DNA of 64,000 bases. It comes from a bacterium. Its GTDB lineage: Bacteria; Planctomycetota; Planctomycetia; Planctomycetales; Planctomycetaceae. The number at the start of each line of letters is the position of its first letter. Within the stretch, counting starts at the first letter, position 1. Below are positions 46,019 through 54,792 of the stretch, piece after piece. Both the position numbers and the translations under genes were made by a program. The DNA lies in the NCBI GenBank assembly GCA_016125225.1, contig WGME01000003.1:248001-312000 (forward strand). Reading direction: 5' to 3'. The notes under the pieces are model-generated. The model made no database searches and was not told where the DNA came from. It was given only the letters and a program-made list of their open reading frames with translations.

Positions 46019-46789
46019 TTATGAGACGTGCGGCAGGACCTCGCCAGTTTCGGCGTTCTCAATCGGTGGGAGGACAAAGATTTCGCCATAGGCATCCGGC
46101 TGTTCCGCGTGATAGCCGTGGTGGCGGAGCAGTTCGAGAATGGCGAGAAAGATGCCGACGATGCGGCTCCGTTCGTTGGTCCCGTCAAACAGGCTGCTGA
46201 AGGCCACGCGTCCTTCGGCTTTAACCCGCGTGGCAATGCGATCGGCATAGGTGGCAATTGGTGTTTCGTCGTAGCGAATCGCCGAGGTTTCCTCGACCAC
46301 CTTCTTTTGCAGGACCCGTGATAATGCACTCACCAGATCCCACAATTCGACTTCACGAATCGGATCGGCGGCATGGTCACGCCCCACTTGCGGACGTTCG
46401 TCACTGAGTCGTGGGAAACGCTGTTGCCACTCAGCGGCACGGTCTTCGAGCGCCGACGCGGCTTCCTTATAGCGTTTGTACTGCAGCAGGCGTGTGATCA
46501 GTTCGCTCTTGGCGTCATCATCGCTGATCGACTCCGCTTCGTCTTCCTCGTCGGCTTGAGGGAGTACGAGTCGACTTTTGATTTCGATCAAGGTGCTCGC
46601 CAGCACCACGAAATCACCAACGCCATCGAGGTCAAGGAACTTCAGGACATCCAGAAATTTGAGGTACTGATGCGTGATCCGAGACAAGGGAAGTTCGGTG
46701 ATCGGCAGTTCATTCCGCCGAACCAGATACAGCAACAGATCTAATGGACCCGAATAGACGTCGAGTTCCACCCGATACTGCGAAACCAT
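46019..46789 (-). CDS. scpA: Segregation and condensation protein A
   Basis: ScpA is the kleisin that bridges SMC heads in bacterial condensin. The N-terminal SGPLDLLLYLVRRNELPI is the family signature. LDLDGVGDFVVLASTLIEIKSRLVLP is the following conserved helix region, and the C-terminal winged-helix part reads FSSLFDGTNERSRIVGIFLAILELLRHH. Length 256 is normal. A charged spacer (DEEDEAESISDDDAKSE) separates the two regions. scpB and smc are not in the window. Cytoplasmic, chromosome-associated by family knowledge. Confidence 0.95.
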   Translation of the reverse strand: MVSQYRVELDVYSGPLDLLLYLVRRNELPITELPLSRITHQYLKFLDVLKFLDLDGVGDFVVLASTLIEIKSRLVLPQADEEDEAESISDDDAKSELITRLLQYKRYKEAASALEDRAAEWQQRFPRLSDERPQVGRDHAADPIREVELWDLVSALSRVLQKKVVEETSAIRYDETPIATYADRIATRVKAEGRVAFSSLFDGTNERSRIVGIFLAILELLRHHGYHAEQPDAYGEIFVLPPIENAETGEVLPHVS

Positions 46790-47072
46790 GTCCCCTGCCC
46801 CCTACCTTCACACACTCTCTGATTGTTGTCATCGGCAGAATCGCCACAGGAAGCACAATCCGGCTGGATGGACCCGAGGAATGGTGGCAAGTTTCGGCAA
46901 TTTTTACTCCTGACGCACGGAACTCCTCCCGTCGTGAATGTCACAACCGTTACAGACGAAGATCTCAGCGGGGCGGGCGGCAAACGCGATCTGTTTTGCG
47001 CAACGGCCCCATCTTACCCAGGCCGCATGCCGATCTATTGGCCAGTGACTTTGGGATTGAGGATCTGCTGAT

Positions 47073-47406
47073 ATGCCTGCCGCTCGTGTCACATTTTTAG
47101 CGCTGTTCGTGCTGCTGTTTGCGGCGGCCTGGTCGAACGACTCGGGCCTGCAGCAGGTGGCATTAGCAGACCCATTGCCCCGTGTGGTTCCCATCACAGA
47201 ACCCACGGAAGTCCGCCCACGGATGGCGGATGGACATTTGAGGACATCGCATTCATTCCGGCAAGTAGTTCGCGTGAGCCGATCTGTTTGATCGTCCCCC
47301 CCAACGCCAATATCGCAGATGTTTCCAGCCGCTATGCCGCGCGACGCACTGTCTGCGCGGTGAACAGAGCTCGATACGGTGGAGAGCACTCCAGGAGTTC
47401 CGCGTG
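47073..47406 (+). pseudogene. Probable secreted protein gene with a frameshift (small exported protein)
   Basis: ATG 47073 starts a clear signal peptide (VTFLALFVLLFAAAWS) and a sequence LPRVVPITEPTEVRP, but this frame stops after 72 codons with an unstructured tail. In the +2 frame from about 47222 a protein-like stretch appears: DGGWTFEDIAFIPASSREPICLI, then VPPNANIADVSSRYAA. Joining the two frames near 47215-47228 gives one coherent chain, so a single-base indel (real mutation or sequencing error) is the simplest explanation. If so the gene ends at or near 47406 and its 3' part overlaps the ABC transporter stop region. No family recognised. Confidence is moderate at best. Confidence 0.4.
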
Positions 47407-49368
47407 AGTGCCACAGGCGATGACCCGGCCCCGCTCCAGCACAATGACTCGATCAATAAATTCGAGCAGGGCTGGTGTCAGCGAATGGGTAATGATGAGT
47501 GTCGTCCGGCCGCAGCAAAACTCTGAGAGCGCTCTGTAGATCAGCAGTTCGCTTTGGGCATCGACGGCCGAGGTCGCTTCATCGAGAATCATGAGTGCCG
47601 GATCGCGGAGCATGGCCCGCGCTAATGCGATGCGCTGACGTTGACCACCCGACAAGCGATGTCCGGCATCGCCGATGGGTGTCTCCAACCCTTGCGGCCA
47701 GGCGGAAACAAAGTCCCACACATAGGCCCGCCGAGCGACCGATTCGATTTCTGCAGGTGTTGCCTGCGGAACGCCCACCGCAATGTTCGCGGCGATGGAT
47801 CGGTCAAATAACATGGGATCTTGCGGTACCCAACCGATCTGCTGGCGTAACGCCCGAATTGGCAGCGTGCTGACATCGACGCCATCGATGAACACAGTGC
47901 CGGCGACGGGATCATAAAACCGGGGCCATAAACCGGCCAATGTCGATTTGCCCGAACCGTTTCCACCGACAATCGCGACCGTTTCACCAAAAGGAATCCG
48001 CAGCGAAATATCATCGAGCACGGGAGGGGCGGTCTGCGGTCCATGATAGCGGTAAGTGACGTGCCGTAATTCGAGACTCTCTCGATGTGGCACGGTCACC
48101 AAATCGTCATCTGTGGTTGATAACTGGCTGTGTCGATCGAGCCAGTCATTGACACGTTCACAAGCCGCGACAGACTTTTTGAGTTTCGAGAAGACGCTCG
48201 ACAACTTGCGGGCCGGGTCCAGGACTCCTCCCAGCAAAGAATAAAGAAGTGCCAAGGCCGCGAGGTCCATTTCCAGGCTGGTCAACTGGACCCCCAGAAT
48301 GGTGGTCTTCTGACGCAACACCAGATAGGCCCCGGGTAGAATCGCCAAGCAGGCCGCCGTGACCCCAAGAAGCTCAACGGTGGGGTTCACCAAGGCATCG
48401 AGACGGTTGATCTGCAACGATTTGCGGAAGTACTGCCGGTTCTCGCGATAGAGCCGGAGTCGATGGTGCCGCTGTTGTTGAAAGGCGGTCACTAACCGGA
48501 ACGAAGAGAGCGTTTCCTGCAAGACCTGATAAATCCTTGCGACGGTTTCCATTTGCCGTCGGCTGGCTTTCTTGAGCTTCCGTCCCAAGCTGGCGAAGAG
48601 CAGAGCCCCCAAGGGAGCGCAGACCAGGGAGAGAAGCGTCAGCCGCCAGTTGAGAGCAAAAGCCCAGCCGAGACAGGCCGCCGCCTTGAGCGGTTCCAGC
48701 ACAATTTTTCCACCAATCAAGGTCATGCCCTGAGCGATCGCGTTGAGATCGTTGGTGAATCGCGACATCAGCGTGGGTGTGCCATCAACCCCTAATGTTT
48801 GCACATCGAGCTTGAGCGTATGTCGGAACAGTTTCGAGCGTAATGAGCGCATCGAAAGTTGCACGACCCGCCCGACCCAGACTTCCTGCAGATAGACCGT
48901 CAGGCCATGTCCCAGTGTGACGACCAGCAGCCCCCCTAAAAGCAGGGCGAGTTCATCGAAGCGATCCTTCGGTAACCACGGCGAAAGCGTGAATTCACCG
49001 AGGCTGTACCACCACTCCTGCCGGTGGGCCTGGCTGAGATTCCGTTGCACGCGTGACCGCTTGCGTAAGAGTTCCACATAGTCGGAACCTTCCGTCTGAC
49101 CGGCGGATTCCTGTTCAGCGATCTCCTGGTCAACCGTTTTGAGAACCTGAGATTCCCACTCGGCGTTGGCCCGGGCATCGGCGATCTGCTCGGCGATGTA
49201 CCGTCGCAGGCTTTGCTGTTCCAGCAGAATTTTGGTGACCGGGAAGGTCAGCAACAGGCCACACGCCCACAGCCCGGCGGCGAGCACGGCACAGCTGACG
49301 GCGCTCGCCAAGGCCCAGCGATGGGGACGGACAAGCGGCCAAAGTTGCTGAAAACTGTCCACGAGCAT
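47332..49368 (-). CDS. ABC exporter, fused permease-ATPase (MsbA/lipid-export type)
   Basis: A single chain carries a six-helix membrane domain and a C-terminal ATPase, the half-transporter layout of MsbA and related exporters. The ATPase motifs are AIVGGNGSGKSTLA (Walker A), HRLSGGQRQRIALARAML (signature), LMILDEATSAVD (Walker B) and the switch His in LIITHSLT. An unusual feature is a long, polar, coiled-coil-like insertion between the first and second membrane helices (about residues 46-135, EQQSLRRYIAEQIADARANAEW...). The substrate cannot be named; lipids, glycolipids or peptides are common for this group. 678 aa. Inner membrane homodimer by family knowledge. Confidence 0.88.
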   Translation of the reverse strand: MLVDSFQQLWPLVRPHRWALASAVSCAVLAAGLWACGLLLTFPVTKILLEQQSLRRYIAEQIADARANAEWESQVLKTVDQEIAEQESAGQTEGSDYVELLRKRSRVQRNLSQAHRQEWWYSLGEFTLSPWLPKDRFDELALLLGGLLVVTLGHGLTVYLQEVWVGRVVQLSMRSLRSKLFRHTLKLDVQTLGVDGTPTLMSRFTNDLNAIAQGMTLIGGKIVLEPLKAAACLGWAFALNWRLTLLSLVCAPLGALLFASLGRKLKKASRRQMETVARIYQVLQETLSSFRLVTAFQQQRHHRLRLYRENRQYFRKSLQINRLDALVNPTVELLGVTAACLAILPGAYLVLRQKTTILGVQLTSLEMDLAALALLYSLLGGVLDPARKLSSVFSKLKKSVAACERVNDWLDRHSQLSTTDDDLVTVPHRESLELRHVTYRYHGPQTAPPVLDDISLRIPFGETVAIVGGNGSGKSTLAGLWPRFYDPVAGTVFIDGVDVSTLPIRALRQQIGWVPQDPMLFDRSIAANIAVGVPQATPAEIESVARRAYVWDFVSAWPQGLETPIGDAGHRLSGGQRQRIALARAMLRDPALMILDEATSAVDAQSELLIYRALSEFCCGRTTLIITHSLTPALLEFIDRVIVLERGRVIACGTHAELLECSPPYRALFTAQTVRRAA

Positions 49369-49586
49369 CCATTCTCGGGTCGGCAGTCACGGGGATTTCG
49401 TGTCACATTAACCCGGAAAGCCCGGCGGCTGTCCAGAGGAATTTCTCATCGCGCAACTCATTGCTCATGTGTGAGTTACATCTACTTGTCATCGCCGATT
49501 TCGCGCAGGCCGAAGTTTTTGCACCGGTTCAGCCGATCTTTCTCATGAAGAGGACCAGTTGTTCAACGTTTCCAGGATGACGGCCG

Positions 49587-50444
49587 ATGGCTGAAATGAA
49601 TCTTGAATTCGCCGCGACCGTGGTGACGCATCTGGCAGAGCAAACCGCGATCCTCGCTGAATCTCTCAATCAATGTTTCGATACGTCCTGGAAGATTGGG
49701 CCAGCCGAGCAGGGCGATTGGGCAGCCGTCTCGGAATCGCTGGCAGTTCCCGGGACGGTGTGCGTATTTCAATGTGGCCCTGTTGCCGCCCTGATGCTCG
49801 TTCCCGGCAGTCTGGGGTTACCCGACTGGTACCTGACGCCCAACGACAGCCAGAAGTCGCGGCTGGACACATTGGCCATGGAATGGGGAATGAACCTGAT
49901 TCCCCCGGAACTTGAAGCCGAACGAACGGCGGGGTTTGGCGTCGACAACCTGCTGGAACTGGTGACGGAATGTCGTCCGGCCGAGTCGCTGGCGTTTCTC
50001 CAACTCCCGGTGACCGATGCCGCGGGCACAACGCTGGCTTCGCTCTCAATGCTGTGGCCGGTTCAGCAACCCCGATGGGAGCCGCTGCCGAAACCGGAAC
50101 CCGCTACACCCGTGGCGGTCGATGTCGCAACGGCGATACCAGAGGCGGCTGCGGCCACGTCGCCCAAACCTCGCCTGCCCGATCCTCTAGCTCGCTTGCG
50201 TAATCTGCCTGTCGCCGTCAGCGTCCGTTTGACCGAGAGACGCATCAACATGGCTCAACTGCTCGCGATCTCGCCGGGAGCCCTCATCTCCTTCGAGAAA
50301 TCATGCGACGATCTGCTCGATCTCTATGTGAACAACGCGTTGTATGCCCGTGGCGAAGCGGTGAAAATCGGCGAAAACTTCGGCCTGAAGATCAATGAAA
50401 TCGGTGTTCGGCCCGTGCGACCCAGCAAGATTCTCGACGGCTGA
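49587..50444 (+). CDS. FliN/SpoA-domain (surface-presentation-of-antigens) protein, orphan
   Basis: The C-terminal 80 residues are a SpoA/FliN domain: LPVAVSVRLTERRINMAQLLAISPGALISFEKSCDDLLDLYVNNALYARGEAVKIGENFGLKI. This is the C-ring/switch module of flagella and of type III secretion sorting platforms. The first 150 residues are a separate alpha/beta domain with no certain match, and a Pro/Ala-rich linker (about 165-200) joins the two. No flagellar, chemotaxis or secretion gene is in the window, so the protein is an orphan here. It may belong to a motor encoded elsewhere or have been adopted for another use. 285 aa. Confidence 0.82.
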   Translation: MAEMNLEFAATVVTHLAEQTAILAESLNQCFDTSWKIGPAEQGDWAAVSESLAVPGTVCVFQCGPVAALMLVPGSLGLPDWYLTPNDSQKSRLDTLAMEWGMNLIPPELEAERTAGFGVDNLLELVTECRPAESLAFLQLPVTDAAGTTLASLSMLWPVQQPRWEPLPKPEPATPVAVDVATAIPEAAAATSPKPRLPDPLARLRNLPVAVSVRLTERRINMAQLLAISPGALISFEKSCDDLLDLYVNNALYARGEAVKIGENFGLKINEIGVRPVRPSKILDG

Positions 50445-50457
50445 TACGCGGGGCTGG

Positions 50458-51741
50458 TTACCGCTTCCACCACCAGAACCGGCGAGGTGCGGTTTGCGCT
50501 GGTGGGGCTTCCGGTCGCAGATATTGAACGAGAGCATTCATCAGATCAGCAGCGGATTGATAGCGCCGATCCGGATTCTTGGCGATCAAGCGCATCACAA
50601 TATCGGAAAGTTCCTGCGGACAGCGCGGGTTCAATTCGCGCGGGCTGGGTGGCAGTTCTTCCCGCACTTTCTTGATGAGTGTGGCCCGATCCCGATCAAG
50701 ATAGGCGGGCTGCAACGTGCACAGTTCATACAACGTCATGCCGAGTGAATAGAGATCGCTGCGGGCATCGGGAGAACCGGCGAGTTGCTCGGGCGGGGTA
50801 TAACGCAGCGTCCCGGCCACACTTTCCTGATCCTGTTGTGCTTCGCGATCGTGCAGTTGTGCCAGGCCGAAGTCGGCCAGCCATAACCGGCGATGATGAT
50901 CGAGAATCACATTGCCGGGCTTGATGTCACGATGCAGAATCCCCGCGGCATGGGCGTAACGCAAGGCATCGGCCAGTTGCATGCCGAACTTCGCGATGTG
51001 ATTCCAGGCTTCATGCGGATAAACCCAACTTCCATCTGCACGCCGTGTCTGTGTCCCAGGGGGCGCCGCTCGGAACCAGGGGAACCACCCGCCACGATGC
51101 GTGCGTGCCGGCACTTTGATTTCAGTATCGCTGATCGGGGCCGCACGCCGTGTTCTCCGTTGAAACTCTTCGAGAATCTCATCGGCACCAATTTCGTGCG
51201 GGGGTTCACGCAGGTACTTGATCACCCGGTCCAGACCGATGCCTTCCACCAGATGCATCACAAAGTAACACCAGCCATCTTCTTCGCCGAATTGATAGAC
51301 CGGCACAATATGTTTATGACGCAACTTGGCCGCGAGACAGGCTTCTCGTTGGAAACGCTCACGCAGACGCGAGGACTTCGGGATACGCCAAGGCAAGACC
51401 TTGACGGCAACTCGCCGTTTCATGGAATGCTGGTCGGCTTCAAAGACCACGCCCATTCCACCTCGGCCGATTTCCCGCAAGATCTGACAGTCGCCCAGTC
51501 GTTCAAAACGAAACAGGTCGGGCATGGTTTGCCGCATCGCGGAAAACTCACGCCGCGTCTTCCAGCCTTCCATGGTGGCGACAAGTTGTAACATCTCACG
51601 TACCTGGCGTTCATCGTCCGGACATTGGGCGACGAGGTCTTCAATCGAGGGATTTTTTCCCTCTCGCAAGTCTTCGAGATACTGAGACGCTAGTTTTTCC
51701 CAGGGATGGCGATAAACGTCATCATCGTCGGCCTGTGACAT
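50458..51741 (-). CDS. Serine/threonine protein kinase, paired with an ECF sigma factor
   Basis: A cytoplasmic-looking Hanks-type kinase. The N-terminal 75 residues are helical and acidic; the Gly-rich loop REIGRGGMGVVFEA (about 89-102), Lys114 in VAVKVL, the catalytic H-R-D (270-272, ILHRDIKPGNV) and DFG (290-292, LADFGLAQL) are all intact. The APE-region reads LRYTPPEQLAG. Unusually, about 60 residues (178-240, basic and Trp-rich) are inserted before helix E. No transmembrane segment; it ends WWWKR. It follows the ECF sigma-factor gene by about 20 bp, so a signalling pair is likely. 427 aa. Confidence 0.9.
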   Translation of the reverse strand: MSQADDDDVYRHPWEKLASQYLEDLREGKNPSIEDLVAQCPDDERQVREMLQLVATMEGWKTRREFSAMRQTMPDLFRFERLGDCQILREIGRGGMGVVFEADQHSMKRRVAVKVLPWRIPKSSRLRERFQREACLAAKLRHKHIVPVYQFGEEDGWCYFVMHLVEGIGLDRVIKYLREPPHEIGADEILEEFQRRTRRAAPISDTEIKVPARTHRGGWFPWFRAAPPGTQTRRADGSWVYPHEAWNHIAKFGMQLADALRYAHAAGILHRDIKPGNVILDHHRRLWLADFGLAQLHDREAQQDQESVAGTLRYTPPEQLAGSPDARSDLYSLGMTLYELCTLQPAYLDRDRATLIKKVREELPPSPRELNPRCPQELSDIVMRLIAKNPDRRYQSAADLMNALVQYLRPEAPPAQTAPRRFWWWKR

Positions 51742-51760
51742 GACGAATGCGGCCCCGTGC

Positions 51761-52552
51761 TTATTGAAACTCGGGAATCGCGGTCAGCACATGCTTCAAG
51801 CGTGATAACGCGCGCACATACCGCAGACTGGCGGCTTGCTGTGAAATCTTCAGAACGCGGGCCGTTTCCTGATTCGTCAGTTCTTCGAAGTGCCGCAGGA
51901 TGAGCACCTCGCGATCGAGGTCACTCATGGTCTCCAGTGCCAACTGCAACTGCTGGGACAATTCTTGTCGTAATGCCGCCTGGCTGGGTGAGGTCAAATG
52001 CCCCAGCAGATGCGAAGAGATCGAAAACGATTCCGAATCGCGTGTGCCCCAGGTGGTGTGTGTCGTGCTTCGTTCCCGCAAGACATCGCGTGATTTCGCA
52101 CCGAAATACCGGCGATGGACCTGCACCAACGTTTGCTGCACGATCAGCCGCAACCAGACGAAGACGCCGTCTGGGCTGTCCGTAAAGACATGCTGAATCC
52201 GCTGGGCCGCGTTGAGATATGATTCCTGCAGCACATCTTCCGCATCAACACGTCCCGCGAGTCGATGGTCGAGACGAAAATTGATGATCCGCCACAAACG
52301 CGGGCGGTACATCTCGAAGAGTACTGCCAGTGCCTGCGTATTCCCGGCGCGCAGTCGTTCCAGGAGTTCTGGATCGACATCGGCATCGGAGTCGGGATTC
52401 ACCCCAAACTCTCCGGGGATATAGGGATTTGAGACGTTTACCGCGGATTCGTCGGCCCAGTTGGTACCGGGCAACCGTGGGGGACGAAACTGCTCTGCCG
52501 GGGTTTCAGTCCCGGTCACGGCCTGTGAGCAAACATCGTCTATCGTAGGCAT
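51761..52552 (-). CDS. ECF-type sigma factor (planctomycete ECF/STPK group)
   Basis: I start at ATG 52552 (MPTIDDVCSQAV); the frame is open further upstream but without similarity. Region 2 is ALAVLFEMYRPRLWRIINFRLDHRLAGRVDAEDVLQESYLNA, containing the typical D-A-E-D-V-x-Q-E-x-x. Region 4 is MSDLDREVLILRHFEELTNQETARVLKISQQAASLRYVRALSRLK, a clear HTH. The N-terminal 60 residues are acidic and unstructured. Such sigma factors in planctomycetes are often paired with Ser/Thr kinases, which fits the gene 20 bp downstream. 263 aa. A 10-bp inverted repeat is upstream (52648-52675). Confidence 0.88.
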   Translation of the reverse strand: MPTIDDVCSQAVTGTETPAEQFRPPRLPGTNWADESAVNVSNPYIPGEFGVNPDSDADVDPELLERLRAGNTQALAVLFEMYRPRLWRIINFRLDHRLAGRVDAEDVLQESYLNAAQRIQHVFTDSPDGVFVWLRLIVQQTLVQVHRRYFGAKSRDVLRERSTTHTTWGTRDSESFSISSHLLGHLTSPSQAALRQELSQQLQLALETMSDLDREVLILRHFEELTNQETARVLKISQQAASLRYVRALSRLKHVLTAIPEFQ

Positions 52553-52647
52553 TTCCAGAACGCCTTGCAGGCATGAAAACGGAAATGTTAGCAATCCCAC
52601 CCAAAATTGCAGGTACGATGCCTGCATGGCCTACAACGCGATTTAGC

Positions 52648-52675
52648 CCACCGGTTTAACTTCACAAACCGGTGG
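52648..52675. promoter_or_regulatory. Inverted repeat upstream of the ECF sigma-factor gene
   Basis: CCACCGGTTT (52648-52657) and AAACCGGTGG (52666-52675) are perfect inverted repeats with an 8-base loop AACTTCAC. It lies 41 bp from the stop of the COG3014-like gene and about 95 bp before the sigma-factor start, both on the minus strand. It may end the upstream transcript or be an operator of the sigma-kinase operon. No T-run follows. Confidence 0.6.
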
Positions 52676-52715
52676 CCATTCAGATTTCGAGGATATCTCG
52701 CAGACTTTGCAGCGA

Positions 52716-54062
52716 TTAATCCCGGGTCTCGCCACTCACCAGCAGTTCGCCCACAGGTCGGCTATCGGGGAACTGGCCCATGACGTAAGTGTTACGCCCG
52801 TCATGAATTCGGATCGTTTTTCTGGCAGGCATGCCGAACGAACCGTGTCGATTGGCCGGATGAATTTCCAACTCGTGCTCACCAGCGGGCAAGGCGACAC
52901 GCAGCACCTGAATCCGGTCCGGCAAAAGCCCCCAACAGCGTAAATCGGCTTGCTCGGTCGCTTCCCAGGCGATGCCGACCACATTGAGCGCCAGACTGGT
53001 TGGAGAGTTCGGAGCGGCATTCACGCCTTCTTTGACCGCATAAATGGCCCCCTTCTTCAGAACCCGGCGAGCGACGGCCCGGCCAATGATTTCCGACTTT
53101 CGGGCCTCGTTCTGCAGAACGGCCATCTGACCGATATCGACCAGCGTTGCGGTTTCCCCGGCGGACTGACCATCGACGCGGATTTGCAGGAAGTCGAGCG
53201 AAGACGAGGACTGCACAACGCGCGGGATGGGAACCGGAGCCAAGGTGGGGGGCAATCCACGGGGTGACACGGCAGACACAATGCGGTCGGCGACCAGCAG
53301 TGCGGCCTGAGTCGCCTCGGCGGAGTCCTGTTCTTTTGTCGGTCCGCGCCCAACCAGGCCAAAGATGTAAAGCACCCCATGCCCGGCGGGAATGGGGACT
53401 TCGTGTTCCGCTCGTTGCAGATCACTCTTCGCCATCGGAAAATCGGGAGCAAAGTTGGCAACTTCCACGCGAGCGCGGACGGCGTCATCCAACGTTAATG
53501 GCGATTCTTCAGCGATCATGGCCCGCACATAAGGGCCCAATGCAACCTGCTTGTAGGCTTCGATCCGCAGACGTTCGTCGAGTTGTTCCGATTCCAATCG
53601 TTCGGCGATTGCCTGCTGTTTCTCGGTCACCTGCAATGCATAGGCGGTGGCATCTCCCCCGTCGGTCATCAGATTCGTGATTGCCAGCATGGCGCGAATC
53701 AGCACGCGTTCGTAATCTTCGCCGGAATAGGCCAAAGCCGTGTCGTCGGTGATCATTGAAGCCGCACCTTCGGCGGCACTTTTCTGCTCCAGATGGTCGA
53801 ACCGATCGCGCACGGTCCGCAGTAATTGCTCGGCTTCTTTTGGATTCCCGGCGGCTAACTCAATCATGGCCTGATCGAGCTGCAGCACGTCTTTCTCACC
53901 CCGATGCCGCTTCAATTCTTTCTGCAGCGACACCCGTGCCGCAGTGACGTTTCCGGAATAGAAGTTATTACGGATCGGCTGCAGACGGTCGAGATGCGTG
54001 GCGCAGCCGGAGGCCAGCACCAGCCAGGCACAGAGCGATACAACACGGGAAGTGGGAACCAT
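52716..54062 (-). CDS. COG3014-like lipoprotein
   Basis: I start at ATG 54062 (MVPTSRVVSLCAW), which has GGAG 7 bases upstream; the open frame extends to 54101 without such a site. The leader ends LVLASGC, so Cys20 is the lipid site. The mature protein is helical at first (RNNFYSGNVTAARVSLQKELKRH...) and includes ALAYSGEDYERVLIRAMLAITNLM, which is the most characteristic segment of the COG3014 family, often encoded beside LpoB. A beta-rich C-terminal half follows (LRVALPAGEHELEIHPANRHG). The neighbour 50 bp upstream is LpoB-like. Role in peptidoglycan synthesis is inferred from that pairing. 448 aa. Confidence 0.75.
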   Translation of the reverse strand: MVPTSRVVSLCAWLVLASGCATHLDRLQPIRNNFYSGNVTAARVSLQKELKRHRGEKDVLQLDQAMIELAAGNPKEAEQLLRTVRDRFDHLEQKSAAEGAASMITDDTALAYSGEDYERVLIRAMLAITNLMTDGGDATAYALQVTEKQQAIAERLESEQLDERLRIEAYKQVALGPYVRAMIAEESPLTLDDAVRARVEVANFAPDFPMAKSDLQRAEHEVPIPAGHGVLYIFGLVGRGPTKEQDSAEATQAALLVADRIVSAVSPRGLPPTLAPVPIPRVVQSSSSLDFLQIRVDGQSAGETATLVDIGQMAVLQNEARKSEIIGRAVARRVLKKGAIYAVKEGVNAAPNSPTSLALNVVGIAWEATEQADLRCWGLLPDRIQVLRVALPAGEHELEIHPANRHGSFGMPARKTIRIHDGRNTYVMGQFPDSRPVGELLVSGETRD

Positions 54063-54111
54063 CCGGCGACTCCGTGGCAATTCGAAAGCAGTCCTGGCCA
54101 TGTGCGAAGGC

Positions 54112-54792
54112 TTACGACGGTCCGTAGTGCTTCAGCTTGCCCAGTCGCGACTTGTGATAGCCTTTCCGGAGTTCAGCCGATTCCTTGTCGGCCCGGCCCG
54201 ATTCCATGTGAATCAGTTCCAGAGTCAACAGGTAATCCCGCTGGTAGTCTTTGTCGTTGCTTTTGGTGGTCCCCGAAGTGATGGTGGCGTACATCAAGTA
54301 ATCGAACGGCTGCTCCAACTGTTCCATCGCCGCCGAAAACATACGCCGATTGCTCGGCAGAAAGAGATCGTCGGGGCGCAGGGCACACTGCCGTAGCCCG
54401 GCCTCCACGAACTTGCGATGAATCACGTCGAAGGCATCGGATGAGGCGATGCAGGCATCGATCTTCTGATAGATCTGCTCTTTGAAATCGCCGAGTTCTT
54501 CGATGCTCTTGTTTTCTACGCCCACAAAGCAAACCCGCTTCTTTGGGGCGGGAAAGACTTCGCCAGCCGAAGTTTGAACGATTTCGCTAGCTTGCCGTCC
54601 CAGGATCTGCCCGACCGATTGTTCAATCAGCGGTTCCCAGGTTTCGGCCCCGGCGGTATGGCTGCCGACCATGTCTTTCTCGTCGGCGCTCAGCACATGA
54701 GCCTTCTGATTCGAGCGGCAACCGGTCACAGACCAGGCCAGTCCCGAAAGACTTCCAAATGCCACACGGGTGAGAAATACGCGCCGATCCAT
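54112..54792 (-). CDS. LpoB-like lipoprotein (penicillin-binding-protein activator family), possible Tat export
   Basis: I start at ATG 54792 with AGGAAGGG upstream. The leader is MDRRVFLTRVAFGSLSGLAWSVTGC: a twin-arginine-like D-R-R-x-F-L motif plus a lipobox with Cys25, so export by Tat and lipidation are both possible. The mature domain has KRVCFVGVENKSIEELGDF, KIDACI, DVIHRKFVEAGLRQC and DYLMYATITSG, which match the LpoB fold (outer-membrane activator of class A PBPs). 226 aa. The next gene downstream is COG3014-like. Whether this organism has a class A PBP to activate cannot be seen here. Confidence 0.75.
   Translation of the reverse strand: MDRRVFLTRVAFGSLSGLAWSVTGCRSNQKAHVLSADEKDMVGSHTAGAETWEPLIEQSVGQILGRQASEIVQTSAGEVFPAPKKRVCFVGVENKSIEELGDFKEQIYQKIDACIASSDAFDVIHRKFVEAGLRQCALRPDDLFLPSNRRMFSAAMEQLEQPFDYLMYATITSGTTKSNDKDYQRDYLLTLELIHMESGRADKESAELRKGYHKSRLGKLKHYGPS

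Noticed and set aside
46904-47389. 161-codon minus-strand frame at the candidate frameshifted gene
   Set aside because: Ser/Cys/Arg-rich composition typical of antisense noise; the plus-strand alternative has a proper signal peptide.
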